Below, piece by piece: positions 1 to 8,908 of a stretch of DNA of 64,000 bases (positions are counted from its first letter, which is position 1; the number at the start of each line of letters is the position of its first letter). The stretch spans positions 21,619 through 85,618 of the forward strand of contig JAEWDF010000080.1 in NCBI GenBank assembly GCA_023390245.1. The letters are read 5' to 3'. A program made the translations under genes and the position numbers. Origin of the DNA: Pseudomonadota bacterium. GTDB taxonomy: Bacteria; Pseudomonadota; Alphaproteobacteria; Caulobacterales; Caulobacteraceae. The notes under the pieces are model-generated. The model searched no databases. It had not been told where the DNA came from and worked only from the letters and a program-made list of their open reading frames with translations.

Positions 1-390
1 CCAGATGACGTCGTCGGGCTGGATCAGCGGCGCCAGCACCTCGGCGAAGCGACGATTCACCCGCTCGTAGCTCTCGCCATAGGTCCGCTCGTACTGGGCC
101 AGGTCGATGCGGTGGTGGAACAGCGGCCACAGCGTCTTGTTGGCGTAGCCGTTGTAGTATTCGTCGACGTCCTGGGCCTCCAGGTCGACCAGGCCGACGG
201 TGACGCCGGCCCGATCCTCGATCTTCACCTCGCCGGTCCAGTGCTCGACCGTCTCGCCCGACCAGCCGAACCACAGGCCGTCGTATTTCCTGAGCGCCGC
301 CGACAGGGCCATGGCCAGCCCCCCGGCCGACCCCGCTGCGGGATCGACGGGCGCGGACACCCGGTTGGAAACGACGATCAGGCGAGACAT
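1..390 (-). CDS. otsA: Trehalose-6-phosphate synthase, N-terminal part (cut by window edge)
   Basis: Translating the minus strand from an ATG at 388-390 gives an open frame to the window edge (130 codons). It begins MSRLIVVSNRVSAP, the typical opening of OtsA, followed by a GGLA glycine stretch and the segment LWFGWSGE, also typical of the family. OtsA is a GT20 enzyme that joins UDP-glucose (or ADP-glucose) to glucose-6-phosphate to give trehalose-6-phosphate in the cytoplasm. It is the last visible gene of a minus-strand operon with the GH15 hydrolase (42 nt upstream) and otsB. The C-terminal two thirds lie outside the window, so completeness cannot be judged. Confidence 0.93.
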   Translation of the reverse strand, partial: MSRLIVVSNRVSAPVDPAAGSAGGLAMALSAALRKYDGLWFGWSGETVEHWTGEVKIEDRAGVTVGLVDLEAQDVDEYYNGYANKTLWPLFHHRIDLAQYERTYGESYERVNRRFAEVLAPLIQPDDVIW

Positions 391-432
391 GACTTCACTT
401 CAAGCGGCGACCCCAGCCCCGGGGTCCGGACA

Positions 433-2217
433 TCAACGCACATCGGTCCACGAACGGCTCAACAGCACGGCGCAATTGATGATGCCGACCAGGGAGTAGG
501 TCTGCGGATAGTTGCCCCACAGCTCCCCGTCCTCGATCGAGATGTCCTCGCTGAGCAGGCCCGCGTGCGTGCGCCGGCTCAGCATCTCTTCGAAGATTTC
601 CCGGGCCTCCTCGACCCGGCCGTTCTGGTGCAGGGCCTCGATAAACCAGAAGGTGCAGAAGTTGAAGGCCGTCTCCGGCTCGCCGAAGTCGTCGGGCTCG
701 ACATAGCGGAACAGGTGTCCGCCCTTCTTCAGGTCGCGCTCGATGGCGTCGAAGGTGGCGACCTGGCGCGGGTCGCGCGCGTCCAGGAAGCCCAGGTCGG
801 TGAGTTGCAGCAGCGAGGCGTCCAGTTCGCGCCCGCCGTAGCTGGCGGCGAAGCGGCCCTCGTCGGGCAGATAGGCCTCCTTCTCGACGCGCTGGCGGAT
901 GATGTCGGCCCGCTCCCGCCAGGTCTCGGCCCGCGCGTGCAGGCCCAGGTGGTCCGCCGCCTTGGCCAGGCGGTCGCAGGCGGCCCAGCACATGACCGAG
1001 GAATAGGTGTGCACCCGCGCGATGGTGCGGAACTCCCACAGGCCGGCGTCGGTCTGGTCGTGCATGGCGAAGGCGCGCTCGCCGACCTTCTCCAGCGCGT
1101 AGAAGTCGTCGATCGTGCCCGGCCGCAGCAGCCGCTGGTCGTAGAAGGCCTGGACCAGCGGCAGGACGATCTGGCCGTACACGTCGTGTTGCAGATGCTC
1201 GTGCGCCTGGTTGCCGACCCGCACCGGCTTCATGCCGCGATAGCCCTCGACGCTCTCGACGATCCGCTCGCCGATGCCCGGCTCCAGTCCCACGCCATAG
1301 ACGGGCTGCACATGGCCGCCGGCCGCGTCGTCCACCAGGTTGCGCAGATAGCCGAGATAGTTCTCCAGGATGTCGACCGCGCCCAGCCGGTTCAGCGCCC
1401 GCACGGTGTAATAGGCGTCGCGGATCCAGCAGTAGCGATAGTCCCAGTTCCGCCCGCTCTCGGGGAATTCCGGCACAGAGGTGGTCATGGCCGCAACGAT
1501 GGCGCCCGTCTCCTCATAGGCGCACAGCTTCAGGGTGATCGCCGCCCGGATCACCGCCTCCTGCCAATCCAGCGGCAGATACAGCGTCCGCGCCCAGTCC
1601 CGCCAATAGGCGATGGTGCGGTCCAGCGCCGCCTGCACCCCCGGCCCGACTTCCTGGTCGTAGCCCTCGTCCGGACCCAGGAAGAAGGCGTAGGGCCGCT
1701 CCAGCCGGAAGGTCCGCTCGTTCAGCACATGCGACACGGGGCAGTCGGTGGTCAGCCGGAACGTCACGTCGGCGCACCGGTAGCGGACGTGGTTGGAGCC
1801 CGAGGTCGTCGGCGCCGGCCGCGCGCCCCAGTCGGTCGAGGGCCGCAGCCGCACGCGGATGCGCGGCGTCCCCTCCAGCGGGCGCACCATCCGGCCGAAG
1901 GCCAGCGGGCGATAGGTGCGCGAATGCTTCGGGTGGCGCGGCGCGAAGTCCAGGATCTCGACCGCCGCCCCGTCCTCGGCCGTCAGCACCGTGCGCAGCA
2001 CCGGGGTGTTGCGGACATAGGCCTGGCTGACGTGTCTCAGCCCCTCCAGTTCCACGGCCCAGAAGCCGTGCTCGGGATCCTCCCCGTTCATCAGGGCGGA
2101 GAAGACCGGATCGCCGTCGACGCGCGGGGCGCAGGCCCAGACGAACCGGCCCTGGCGGTCGATCAGGGCGCTGATCGCGCAATTGCCGATGGGCCAGAGA
2201 TCGAGATTGGACTTCAT
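433..2217 (-). CDS. Glycoside hydrolase family 15 protein (glucoamylase- or trehalase-like)
   Basis: 594 aa from the ATG at 2217, two bases after the otsB stop; an upstream in-frame start would overlap otsB. The N-terminus (DLWPIGNCAISALID) is the beta-sandwich domain of bacterial GH15 proteins. The (alpha/alpha)6 barrel follows, with GRNWDYRYCWIRDA near residues 255-270 and a C-terminal ELWGNYPQTYS segment that should hold one catalytic acid. GH15 members release glucose from alpha-glucans, and some actinobacterial members are trehalases. Its place between otsB and otsA suggests trehalose or storage-glucan turnover. There is no signal peptide, so it is cytoplasmic. The exact substrate cannot be read from the sequence. 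Confidence 0.9.
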   Translation of the reverse strand: MKSNLDLWPIGNCAISALIDRQGRFVWACAPRVDGDPVFSALMNGEDPEHGFWAVELEGLRHVSQAYVRNTPVLRTVLTAEDGAAVEILDFAPRHPKHSRTYRPLAFGRMVRPLEGTPRIRVRLRPSTDWGARPAPTTSGSNHVRYRCADVTFRLTTDCPVSHVLNERTFRLERPYAFFLGPDEGYDQEVGPGVQAALDRTIAYWRDWARTLYLPLDWQEAVIRAAITLKLCAYEETGAIVAAMTTSVPEFPESGRNWDYRYCWIRDAYYTVRALNRLGAVDILENYLGYLRNLVDDAAGGHVQPVYGVGLEPGIGERIVESVEGYRGMKPVRVGNQAHEHLQHDVYGQIVLPLVQAFYDQRLLRPGTIDDFYALEKVGERAFAMHDQTDAGLWEFRTIARVHTYSSVMCWAACDRLAKAADHLGLHARAETWRERADIIRQRVEKEAYLPDEGRFAASYGGRELDASLLQLTDLGFLDARDPRQVATFDAIERDLKKGGHLFRYVEPDDFGEPETAFNFCTFWFIEALHQNGRVEEAREIFEEMLSRRTHAGLLSEDISIEDGELWGNYPQTYSLVGIINCAVLLSRSWTDVR

Positions 2218-2219
2218 GC

Positions 2220-2975
2220 TCACGCCTCCGCCACCGCTTCCAGCCATGTCAGCACCGCCTCCACGTCATCCAGCCGATAGCGGGCCGCCGTTTCACGCTC
2301 CGGCCCCACCAGCACGCCATAGCCGCCCAGCCGCGCCGCCGCCTCGAAGCCGGCCTCGTCGGTCAGGTCGTCGCCCAGCATCACCGGGGTCGCGCCCTTG
2401 AACGGCGGCTCGGCCATGAAGGCCTCGACCGCGCTGCCCTTGGTTGCGCCGGGCGTCTTCAGCTCCAGCACCATATGCCCCGGCTGCAGCGTCAGACCGG
2501 TCTCGTCCTCCAGCCGGCGGGCCAGGGCGACGGCGGCTTCCGCCTCGCCCGGCGCCTGGCGATAGTGCAGCCCGGCGGACACGCCCTTGTCCTCGACGAT
2601 CAGGCCCGGGTCACGCGCCGCGAACGCCTGAAAGGCCTGAAGCGCGACCGCCACGCCGGCGGCCGGCGCGCCGCGCACGATCGAGCCGTCGCGACGCCGG
2701 CGCTCCAGCCCGTGCACCCCCGACGCGGACGTCATGGCCCCGTCGGCGATGCGGTCGATCTCCATGATGGTGCGGCCGCTGACGATCGCCGCGCGGCCCT
2801 GAAGCCGCTGCTGCAGCCGTCGCAGCACCTGGGTGCGCCGCGCGACGGGGCCGACCGCGTCGGGCGTCGGCGCCAGCGGGGCCAGAACCCCGTCCATGTC
2901 CAGGAACAGGGCGACGCCGTCTGCCCGTATGGGCGGCGGCGGCAAGGCGAGGTCGGCTCCGGCGTGAGACGGCAT
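2220..2975 (-). CDS. otsB: Trehalose-6-phosphate phosphatase
   Basis: 251 aa HAD-superfamily phosphatase that removes phosphate from trehalose-6-phosphate. The HAD motif I, FLDMDGVLAPL, carries the nucleophilic Asp pair, and GDDLTDE near the C-terminus is motif IV, which binds Mg. ATG 2975 is chosen because GGAG lies 3 nt upstream; a TTG at 2984 would add three residues. It is the first gene of the otsB-GH15-otsA operon and diverges from the sugar-phosphate isomerase at 3150. Confidence 0.92.
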   Translation of the reverse strand: MPSHAGADLALPPPPIRADGVALFLDMDGVLAPLAPTPDAVGPVARRTQVLRRLQQRLQGRAAIVSGRTIMEIDRIADGAMTSASGVHGLERRRRDGSIVRGAPAAGVAVALQAFQAFAARDPGLIVEDKGVSAGLHYRQAPGEAEAAVALARRLEDETGLTLQPGHMVLELKTPGATKGSAVEAFMAEPPFKGATPVMLGDDLTDEAGFEAAARLGGYGVLVGPERETAARYRLDDVEAVLTWLEAVAEA

Positions 2976-3149
2976 GAACTCCAACGTTTGCGACGGCGAA
3001 TCCCCGGCATCCTAACGCGTCAGGACGGCGAAGGTTGACCCCCTGGCGAGAAAGTCGTCTGAAGAGCGGGTGTTGCGCCGGACCGGGGGTTGAGGCAGAC
3101 CGCCCCCTCGACCAACGGAGCGCCCGCGCCCAAGGGGCCTTTTGACCGC

Positions 3150-4142
3150 ATGACCGACGCCGCCCATTCCTCTCCTGATGAGATCGCCGTGATGACCGAC
3201 CGGGCGCGCGAGGTGGTGCGGCTGAACATCGAGGCGCTGGAGGCGCTGGAACGGTCGCTGGACGTCTCCATCGCCCGCGCCGCCGACGTGATCATGAGCC
3301 GGCCCGGCTATGTCGTCGTCACCGGCATGGGCAAGTCGGGCCATATCGGCGGCAAGATCGCCGCGACCCTGGCCTCCACCGGCACCCACGCCTTCTTCGT
3401 CCACCCCGCCGAGATGAGCCACGGGGACCTGGGCATGCTGCGCGCCGACGTGACGGTGCTGGCCCTCTCCAATTCGGGCGAGAGCCGCGAACTGCGCGAC
3501 CCGCTCATCTTCTGCCAGCGGAACGGCATCCCGGTCATCGCCATCACCCAGCGGCCCCACAGCTTCCTGGGCCGCAACGCCGCTGTCTGCCTGACCATGC
3601 CCAAGGTGGCCGAGGCCTGTCCCAACGGCCTGGCGCCGACGACCTCGACCCTGATGACCCTGGCCCTGGGCGACGCCCTGGCCATGGTGCTGATGGACCG
3701 GCGCGGCTTCACCGCCATGGACTTCGGCCTGCATCACCCGGGCGGCGCCCTGGGCATGAGCCTGCAGACGGTGCGCGAATGGATGGGCGACAACGCCGCC
3801 GCCCCCGCCAGCGTGCCCCTCGACGCGGCCTTCGGCGAGGTGGTCTCCACCGTCACCGCCGGCCGCAAGGGCGCCGCCGCCGTGCTCAACCCCGACAACA
3901 CCCTGGCCGGCATCATCACCGACGGCGACATCCGCCGCGCCTTCCAGCGCGACATCACCGCCCTCAGGGCCGCCGACATAATGAGCCCCAACCCCATCAC
4001 GGTGGAGCCCGACGCCCGCATGAGCGACGTCGTCGACCTGCTGACGGCGAACAAGATCTCGACCCTGTTCGTGGTCGAGGACCACAGGCCCATCGCCATC
4101 GTCCACATCGCCGAACTGATGCAGGCGGGGTATGTGGCGTGA
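3150..4142 (+). CDS. kdsD: D-arabinose-5-phosphate isomerase (KdsD/KpsF family)
   Basis: 330 aa from ATG 3150; a TTG at 3090 would add 20 proline-rich residues. A SIS sugar-isomerase domain comes first (GMGKSGHIG at 59-67, SNSGES at 107-112, HHPGGALG at 195-202), then two CBS domains from about residue 214 to the end. The family converts D-ribulose-5-phosphate to D-arabinose-5-phosphate, the first step to CMP-Kdo. Its position at the head of a capsule locus fits the KpsF-type paralogue that feeds Kdo to the capsule linker. As the genome's only copy it would also serve LPS; that cannot be told here. Its base composition matches the high-GC chromosome, unlike the next genes. Confidence 0.93.
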   Translation: MTDAAHSSPDEIAVMTDRAREVVRLNIEALEALERSLDVSIARAADVIMSRPGYVVVTGMGKSGHIGGKIAATLASTGTHAFFVHPAEMSHGDLGMLRADVTVLALSNSGESRELRDPLIFCQRNGIPVIAITQRPHSFLGRNAAVCLTMPKVAEACPNGLAPTTSTLMTLALGDALAMVLMDRRGFTAMDFGLHHPGGALGMSLQTVREWMGDNAAAPASVPLDAAFGEVVSTVTAGRKGAAAVLNPDNTLAGIITDGDIRRAFQRDITALRAADIMSPNPITVEPDARMSDVVDLLTANKISTLFVVEDHRPIAIVHIAELMQAGYVA

Positions 4143-4203
4143 TTTCTCAGGCCCGACGATTAGCGAGCCTTCAATTCCATGACCAACGAATAAGAGGGAA
4201 TCC

Positions 4204-5538
4204 GTGACGATCGAAGTCAAGGATGCGGCGGCTATCGAAGCTCTCTGGTCCCACTATGAGGCGGCCATGAACGCCTTGATGGTCAGCCCACGCACTGGTG
4301 GTGACATCGCGTTGCCTACGGAAGTCGACGAACGCGGTCAATTATTGTCGTTCGCATTGCACGATCCGCAGGTCGCCCTGGTCTGGGGGAAGGAACTTGC
4401 CTATTCGCAAATGGAAGTCTGGCAACCTTACATAGGCCTAAGCCATCGTCGGTTCGTTGCTTTTGCTCGGGCGCTAAAACGAGAAGGCCAACTTCCCAAT
4501 CTTCCTAAAACACCTGCTTATGCGACCCAGAACGGGTTCAAGATCGGCGCGTTCGGACACGCCGCCCCCTCTCTGAAAACGTTCATCTACATTACCGACA
4601 AGGATGAAAATCTTGGCTTTTTGAGAGCCTTTCCAAAGGCGGTGCATGTCTGCGGTCATCATGGCGATTCGGATAAGCATTCCAGCTTCAGCCGCCTGCC
4701 CTCCGCCTACGACTTTATGTTGGTGGCCGATGCAAATTCGATGAACCGGTATCTGAGAGCTGGTATTCAGATCGAAACCGATCGCATGATCCCGATCGGC
4801 AACACGGTCGTGAAAGGCGCAGCCTTTAGCGAAGAGGCCAGCGCCTTTTCACGTCTTCTGTACGCGCCAACGTTCGAAGGTTACAGCGAGCAGGCCAATT
4901 TTAGTTCAATGGGTCGCGCCTTTGATCAACTGTCGGAATGGGCGCGGAGCGATGGCAACGAGGCCGTGATCCGAGCGCATCCAGGATTGGGCAAGCGAGT
5001 GCAGGATTTCAGGAAAAAGGTAACCGCCTTTCCAAATTCTCCGGAGGCGGCAGGACTAAGAAGAAAACATCATCAGTTCAATTGGTCCGACTACCTCATC
5101 GCCGATATTTCCGGCGTCACATCGGAATATCTTTTTACAGGCAAGCCGATCATCATTCCCGTGGCAAAAACACCAGAATGGCTGTGGTCTTACACGTTAG
5201 GCCTCAACCTGAGGGATTACGCCTATCTTTGGAACTACGAAGAACTTTCTCTCGCAAACTTCATCGCAACCATCCGCCACGATCCATTGAAGGAAGCTCG
5301 CCTTCGTCGCCGCGATGAATTGTATGCAGGAGTGCGCACGTTCAAGCAATCGAGCAAATTGTTCGAAGGATCCCTAAGCTATTTTGAACATTGCCATCGT
5401 TGGCGTGAGTTGCGTCATGGCGGTCACCCTTTTCCTTCCTCGCGTAGGCCGCTGAGCGCCTCTCCTCGCCCAACGTCTTCGGAATTGGGCGCGCTGGTCG
5501 AAACATTGATCAGCGGTGAGACGACATTGCGGGCATGA
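4204..5538 (+). CDS. TagF/TagB-like polyol-phosphate transferase (CDP-glycerol/CDP-ribitol type)
   Basis: 444 aa from a GTG at 4204, preceded by AAGAGGG at a good distance. The second half looks like the teichoic-acid polymerase family (CDP-glycerol glycerophosphotransferase fold): HHGDSDKHSS near 152-161 is the first active-site His region, LLYAPTFEGY sits at 219-228, and DYLIADISGVTSEYL at 296-310 is the second nucleotide-binding region. Such enzymes move glycerol-phosphate or ribitol-phosphate from the CDP-polyol to a growing chain at the inner face of the membrane. There is no signal peptide or obvious membrane helix. Codon use is AT-richer than the neighbouring chromosome. The choice between glycerol and ribitol is inferred from the next gene. 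Confidence 0.82.
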   Translation: MTIEVKDAAAIEALWSHYEAAMNALMVSPRTGGDIALPTEVDERGQLLSFALHDPQVALVWGKELAYSQMEVWQPYIGLSHRRFVAFARALKREGQLPNLPKTPAYATQNGFKIGAFGHAAPSLKTFIYITDKDENLGFLRAFPKAVHVCGHHGDSDKHSSFSRLPSAYDFMLVADANSMNRYLRAGIQIETDRMIPIGNTVVKGAAFSEEASAFSRLLYAPTFEGYSEQANFSSMGRAFDQLSEWARSDGNEAVIRAHPGLGKRVQDFRKKVTAFPNSPEAAGLRRKHHQFNWSDYLIADISGVTSEYLFTGKPIIIPVAKTPEWLWSYTLGLNLRDYAYLWNYEELSLANFIATIRHDPLKEARLRRRDELYAGVRTFKQSSKLFEGSLSYFEHCHRWRELRHGGHPFPSSRRPLSASPRPTSSELGALVETLISGETTLRA

Positions 5539-5651
5539 CGCAATTTTGACAGCACCACGACACCTTGATTAGGCATTCAACATGGAACGGCTCACGAGAT
5601 AGCCGTCTTAAGAATTGAAGCTGCGCCGAGCGCACGGGGATAAAATTGCAA

Positions 5652-6998
5652 ATGACCATTGGAGTGATCTTGGCTGGCGGGCGTGGACTGCGTTTTGGTC
5701 AGAGCAAACCAAAGCAATTCACGCCTTTGGCGGGCCGTCCTGTCATGGATTACGCGATCGAAGCCTTTGCTGGACACCCTGATATCGCTGAGATCTTCGT
5801 CACCTATCCCGAAGGCTTCCGTGACGAGACGGAACGGTTGGTGGCTCCATATCGACGCTTCAAGCCCATCAATCTCGTGCAGGGAGGAACTTCGCGCCCG
5901 GCTTCGACGCGAGCCGCGCTGGACGCCATAGGCATGACAAGCCGATCCAAGATTCTCTTCCACGACGGCGTCCGCCCTTTTGTGACTGCGGACATCATAA
6001 GTAGAACGATCGCGGCCCTGGACACTAGCGACGGTGCGGATGTCGTCATACAGACGGCGGATACAATCGTGCAGTTGGACGAGGCGCAAAAGCAACTCGA
6101 CAACATCCCGCAGCGCGCGCAACTCCGACGCGGGCAGACTCCTCAGGGCTTCTGGTCCGATACTCTGGGGGAAGCCTATGCATCCATGTCGGACGAAGTT
6201 CTCGGACGCTTCACCGATGACTGCGGCGTACTCTTGGCGCATAAGGCGGACGCTAGGATTGCAGCGGTGGAGGGTTCGGAACGAAACATCAAGATCACCC
6301 ATCCGGTCGACATGTTCCTGGCGGAGCAGTTGCTCTACCTTGGTCAGAGCCAACGCTCCTCGATAGAGAAGACCTATGAGGAGCCCGTAGCCGTGATCCT
6401 AGGCGATACATCGGGCCTCGGCCTTGTCGTCCGCGAGCGGCTGGAAGATTTGGGGTGGCGCGTCTTCGGCGCCTCTCGCTCCAGCGGTGTGGATGTTCGC
6501 GATCAGGGCGCCTTAGATCAACGCTTGAAGGCGATCGCCAAGGAAGCGGGCAAGATAGATTTGGTCGCCAACTTCGCCGGTACGCTTCATGTTGGCCGCC
6601 TTGATTCTACGGACTTCGGCGCCATCGACGAGATGATCGCCACCAATCTCATGGGATCGATCCATGTGGCGCGAGCGGCCTATGAGCATCTCGTTCACTC
6701 TGGCGGCCATCTGATGCTGTGTTCGTCCAGCAGCTATTTCCGCGGCCGTCGCGACACGGCTGCCTATTCCGCATCCAAGGCGGCCGTTGTGAACCTGACC
6801 CAAGCGCTTGCTGAGGAATGGGCCGATGACGGCGTGACCGTGACCTGCGTCGTGCCTCGTCGAGCGGATACGCCGATGCGGCAGAGGGCTTTCCCCAATG
6901 AGGATCCTGCCTTGCGCATGAAGCCGGAGCGCATGGCGGAAGCCGTGGAGGAACTTTTACGCCATCCTCAGAACGGCCTGATCAAACACGTGAATTGA
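5652..6998 (+). CDS. Bifunctional CDP-ribitol synthase: cytidylyltransferase fused to SDR reductase (Bcs1/Acs1-like)
   Basis: 448 aa with two domains. Residues 1-225 are an IspD/TarI-like cytidylyltransferase (ILAGGRGLRFGQSKPKQF near the start, HDGVRPF at 104-110, TPQGFW at 163-168). Residues 246-448 are a short-chain dehydrogenase (glycine-rich GDTSGLG at 251-257, Ser run at 358-361, YSASK at 372-376). Known fusions of this order in Haemophilus influenzae types a and b (Acs1/Bcs1) reduce D-ribulose-5-phosphate with NADPH and then make CDP-ribitol. It sits between two TagF-like transferases that could use the product. ATG 5652 is used; TTG 5646 is 5 nt after a GGGGA and is possible. CDP-arabinitol is an alternative product. 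Confidence 0.88.
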   Translation: MTIGVILAGGRGLRFGQSKPKQFTPLAGRPVMDYAIEAFAGHPDIAEIFVTYPEGFRDETERLVAPYRRFKPINLVQGGTSRPASTRAALDAIGMTSRSKILFHDGVRPFVTADIISRTIAALDTSDGADVVIQTADTIVQLDEAQKQLDNIPQRAQLRRGQTPQGFWSDTLGEAYASMSDEVLGRFTDDCGVLLAHKADARIAAVEGSERNIKITHPVDMFLAEQLLYLGQSQRSSIEKTYEEPVAVILGDTSGLGLVVRERLEDLGWRVFGASRSSGVDVRDQGALDQRLKAIAKEAGKIDLVANFAGTLHVGRLDSTDFGAIDEMIATNLMGSIHVARAAYEHLVHSGGHLMLCSSSSYFRGRRDTAAYSASKAAVVNLTQALAEEWADDGVTVTCVVPRRADTPMRQRAFPNEDPALRMKPERMAEAVEELLRHPQNGLIKHVN

Positions 6999-7013
6999 GA
7001 AAAGCAGCCGATC

Positions 7014-8303
7014 GTGAAATTCCTTTTCAGGCCGCGACGCCTGTTCAACATTGTAGAAAAGCTTCGCGCCAGCCAGGGGGAAGCCAATCGCTTGTTGCGG
7101 CAGGCCAATGTCGAACTCACCATCGCTCGACGAGAGATCGCCACCGCCAGAACGCAGATCAACGCGCTCAAGGGCAAGCTCAAAAACCCCGCGCAACGTC
7201 CGGGTCTCGAACTGGCGCTCAAGTCTTCGATCTTGGCCGAAGCGCCGGCCATCCTGCACGTCAGCGACGGCCTGGGTTCGGAATTCCATATCGATCTGTG
7301 GTTGCAGCACCTTCGCGAGGCATTAGGCCAGCATGTCGTTGTCGTCGTCCGGGTGGCGGCGCTGTTCGATGCCATCAAGGCCCGCCCCGATGTTGATTGC
7401 ATCTTCGTCCGGGATGGTCGCGACGCCGAAAACCTCGCGGCGCAATGCCCCAAGCTGAAGGCGATCTTCTACGCCTCGAACACTGGGACGGTGATTCACT
7501 TCATTCGCCTGAATCACCTGACGCACGTCTTCCTGGGACATGGGGACAGCGAGAAGGCCGCAAGTTGCCACCGCTTCTTCCGCGTCTATGACGAAGTCTG
7601 GACGGCGGGCCAAGCGCACATTGATCGGTTCACCGCCTCCGGGCTGGACTTCTTAGGCCTGAACTTCCGCGTCGTGGGCCGGCCCATGTTACGCGGATTG
7701 CTGAAGGAGCGCCCGACTGCGGCGACGGGACGATTCCTCTACCTTCCCACATGGGAGGGCTATCAGGACTCCCAGAACTATTCGTCGCTGCCATGCGCAC
7801 CGGCCCTGCTCGAGAGGGTCGCCGATCTCACCGACCGCTTCCCCGTGGTGAAGTTTCACCCGCTGACCGGCACGCAGAAGAAGGAGCCGCCGTACCGCGA
7901 GGCGACCCTTAAGACCTGTTTCCTGGAAAGTGAGATCGACATCCGTCCACGAAGCCAAGCCATCGCCGGTATCATCCATGAAGTGGACTTCCTGATCAGC
8001 GACATCTCCAGCGTCATCACGGATTTCCTTGCGACGCTAAAGCCGATCTTCGTCTTTATCCCGACCGAGGCCCGCATCCGCCTGTCGGCCTCGCAAATGC
8101 CCTACGACGCCTACGCCTACCTCTTCTCCACGGACGAGGAACTCGCCGCACTGGTCGAGCAGGTCGTTGTGCAAGGCCGCGACGATCTCGCCGAGGCGCG
8201 CCGGAAGGCGCTGGATTATTTCATTGACGTCGAGGCGACCGTTACGGATCAATTCGGTCGAGAATTAAAGCGTCTTTGCCTAGCTCAAGACCCATTGATG
8301 TAA
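7014..8303 (+). CDS. Second TagF/TagB-like polyol-phosphate transferase
   Basis: 429 aa from a GTG at 7014, 15 nt after the CDP-ribitol synthase. A coiled-coil-like N-terminus (about 15-58) is followed by a TagF/TagB-type transferase: LGHGDSEK at 174-181, FLYLPTWEGY at 241-250, and DFLISDISSVITDFL at 325-339. The layout parallels the protein at 4204 but the two are clearly diverged. One may prime and the other polymerise, as with TagB and TagF, or they may use ribitol and glycerol respectively; both are inferences. The stop codon is 5 to 7 nt from the left end of the decayed insertion sequence, so the reading frame appears complete. Confidence 0.82.
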   Translation: MKFLFRPRRLFNIVEKLRASQGEANRLLRQANVELTIARREIATARTQINALKGKLKNPAQRPGLELALKSSILAEAPAILHVSDGLGSEFHIDLWLQHLREALGQHVVVVVRVAALFDAIKARPDVDCIFVRDGRDAENLAAQCPKLKAIFYASNTGTVIHFIRLNHLTHVFLGHGDSEKAASCHRFFRVYDEVWTAGQAHIDRFTASGLDFLGLNFRVVGRPMLRGLLKERPTAATGRFLYLPTWEGYQDSQNYSSLPCAPALLERVADLTDRFPVVKFHPLTGTQKKEPPYREATLKTCFLESEIDIRPRSQAIAGIIHEVDFLISDISSVITDFLATLKPIFVFIPTEARIRLSASQMPYDAYAYLFSTDEELAALVEQVVVQGRDDLAEARRKALDYFIDVEATVTDQFGRELKRLCLAQDPLM

Positions 8304-8373
8304 GGCGCACTGACGTGACCCCCTGAAACTCCTCCAGGAATAGCTAGAGTCCGCCCCTCGAAAGGACGGACAG

Positions 8374-8620
8374 AATGAAGCGATCAAGGTTCACGGAAGA
8401 GCAGATCATCGGTATCCTGCGGGAGCAGGAGACCGGCGTGGCGACGGCGGAGGTGTGCCGACGCCACGGAGTCAGCTCGGCGACCATTTTACAAACGGAA
8501 GGGTAAGTTCGGCGGGCTCGACGTGTCGGAGGCTCGGCGGCTGAAGACGCTCGAGGATGAGAACGCCCGGCTGAAGCGGATGCTGGCGGACGCGATGTTG
8601 GACAACGTGGCGCTGACCTG
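8374..8620 (+). pseudogene. IS3-family OrfA, frameshifted
   Basis: Starts MKRSRFTEEQIIGILREQE, the usual helix-turn-helix OrfA opening. The frame breaks near 8490, where one extra base disrupts the expected ATFYKWK-type stretch and gives a stop by 8506. The downstream frame continues with LKTLEDENARLKRMLADAMLDNVAL, the leucine-zipper region. Non-functional. Confidence 0.85.
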
Positions 8621-8631
8621 CTGGGAAAAAA

Positions 8632-8908
8632 GTGGTGGCGCCCGCCGGCTATCGCAAGGCGGCTGGTCATGTGCAGGCCGCCTACGAGATAAGCGAACGG
8701 CGGGCGTGCCATCGTCAGCGACAGGGGCACGGAATACACCTCCAACGCGGCCCTGGCTTGGGCCGACGACACCGGCGTCGGCTGGCATTGCATTGCGCCG
8801 GGCAAGCCCCAGCAGAACGGATTCAACGAGAGCTTCACCGGGCGGCTGCGCGACGAACTGTTGAACGAGACGTTGTTCCGATCCCTGCCGCACGCCCCGC
8901 GGTGTTGA
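8632..8908 (+). pseudogene. IS3-family OrfB remnant with internal deletion
   Basis: AGYRKAAGHVQAAYEISERRAC marks the start of an rve-type OrfB. At about 8705 the sequence jumps to the C-terminal catalytic part (VSDRGTEYTSN, then FNESFTGRLRDE) in another frame. The segment with the first catalytic Asp is missing, so the DDE triad is incomplete. The sequence degrades further towards the right inverted repeat. Confidence 0.82.

Noticed and set aside
112..2280. Long plus-strand open frame opposite the GH15 gene
   Set aside because: It is antisense to a clear GH15 protein, has low-complexity Arg/Pro/Gly composition and no family motif; high GC keeps the opposite strand open.
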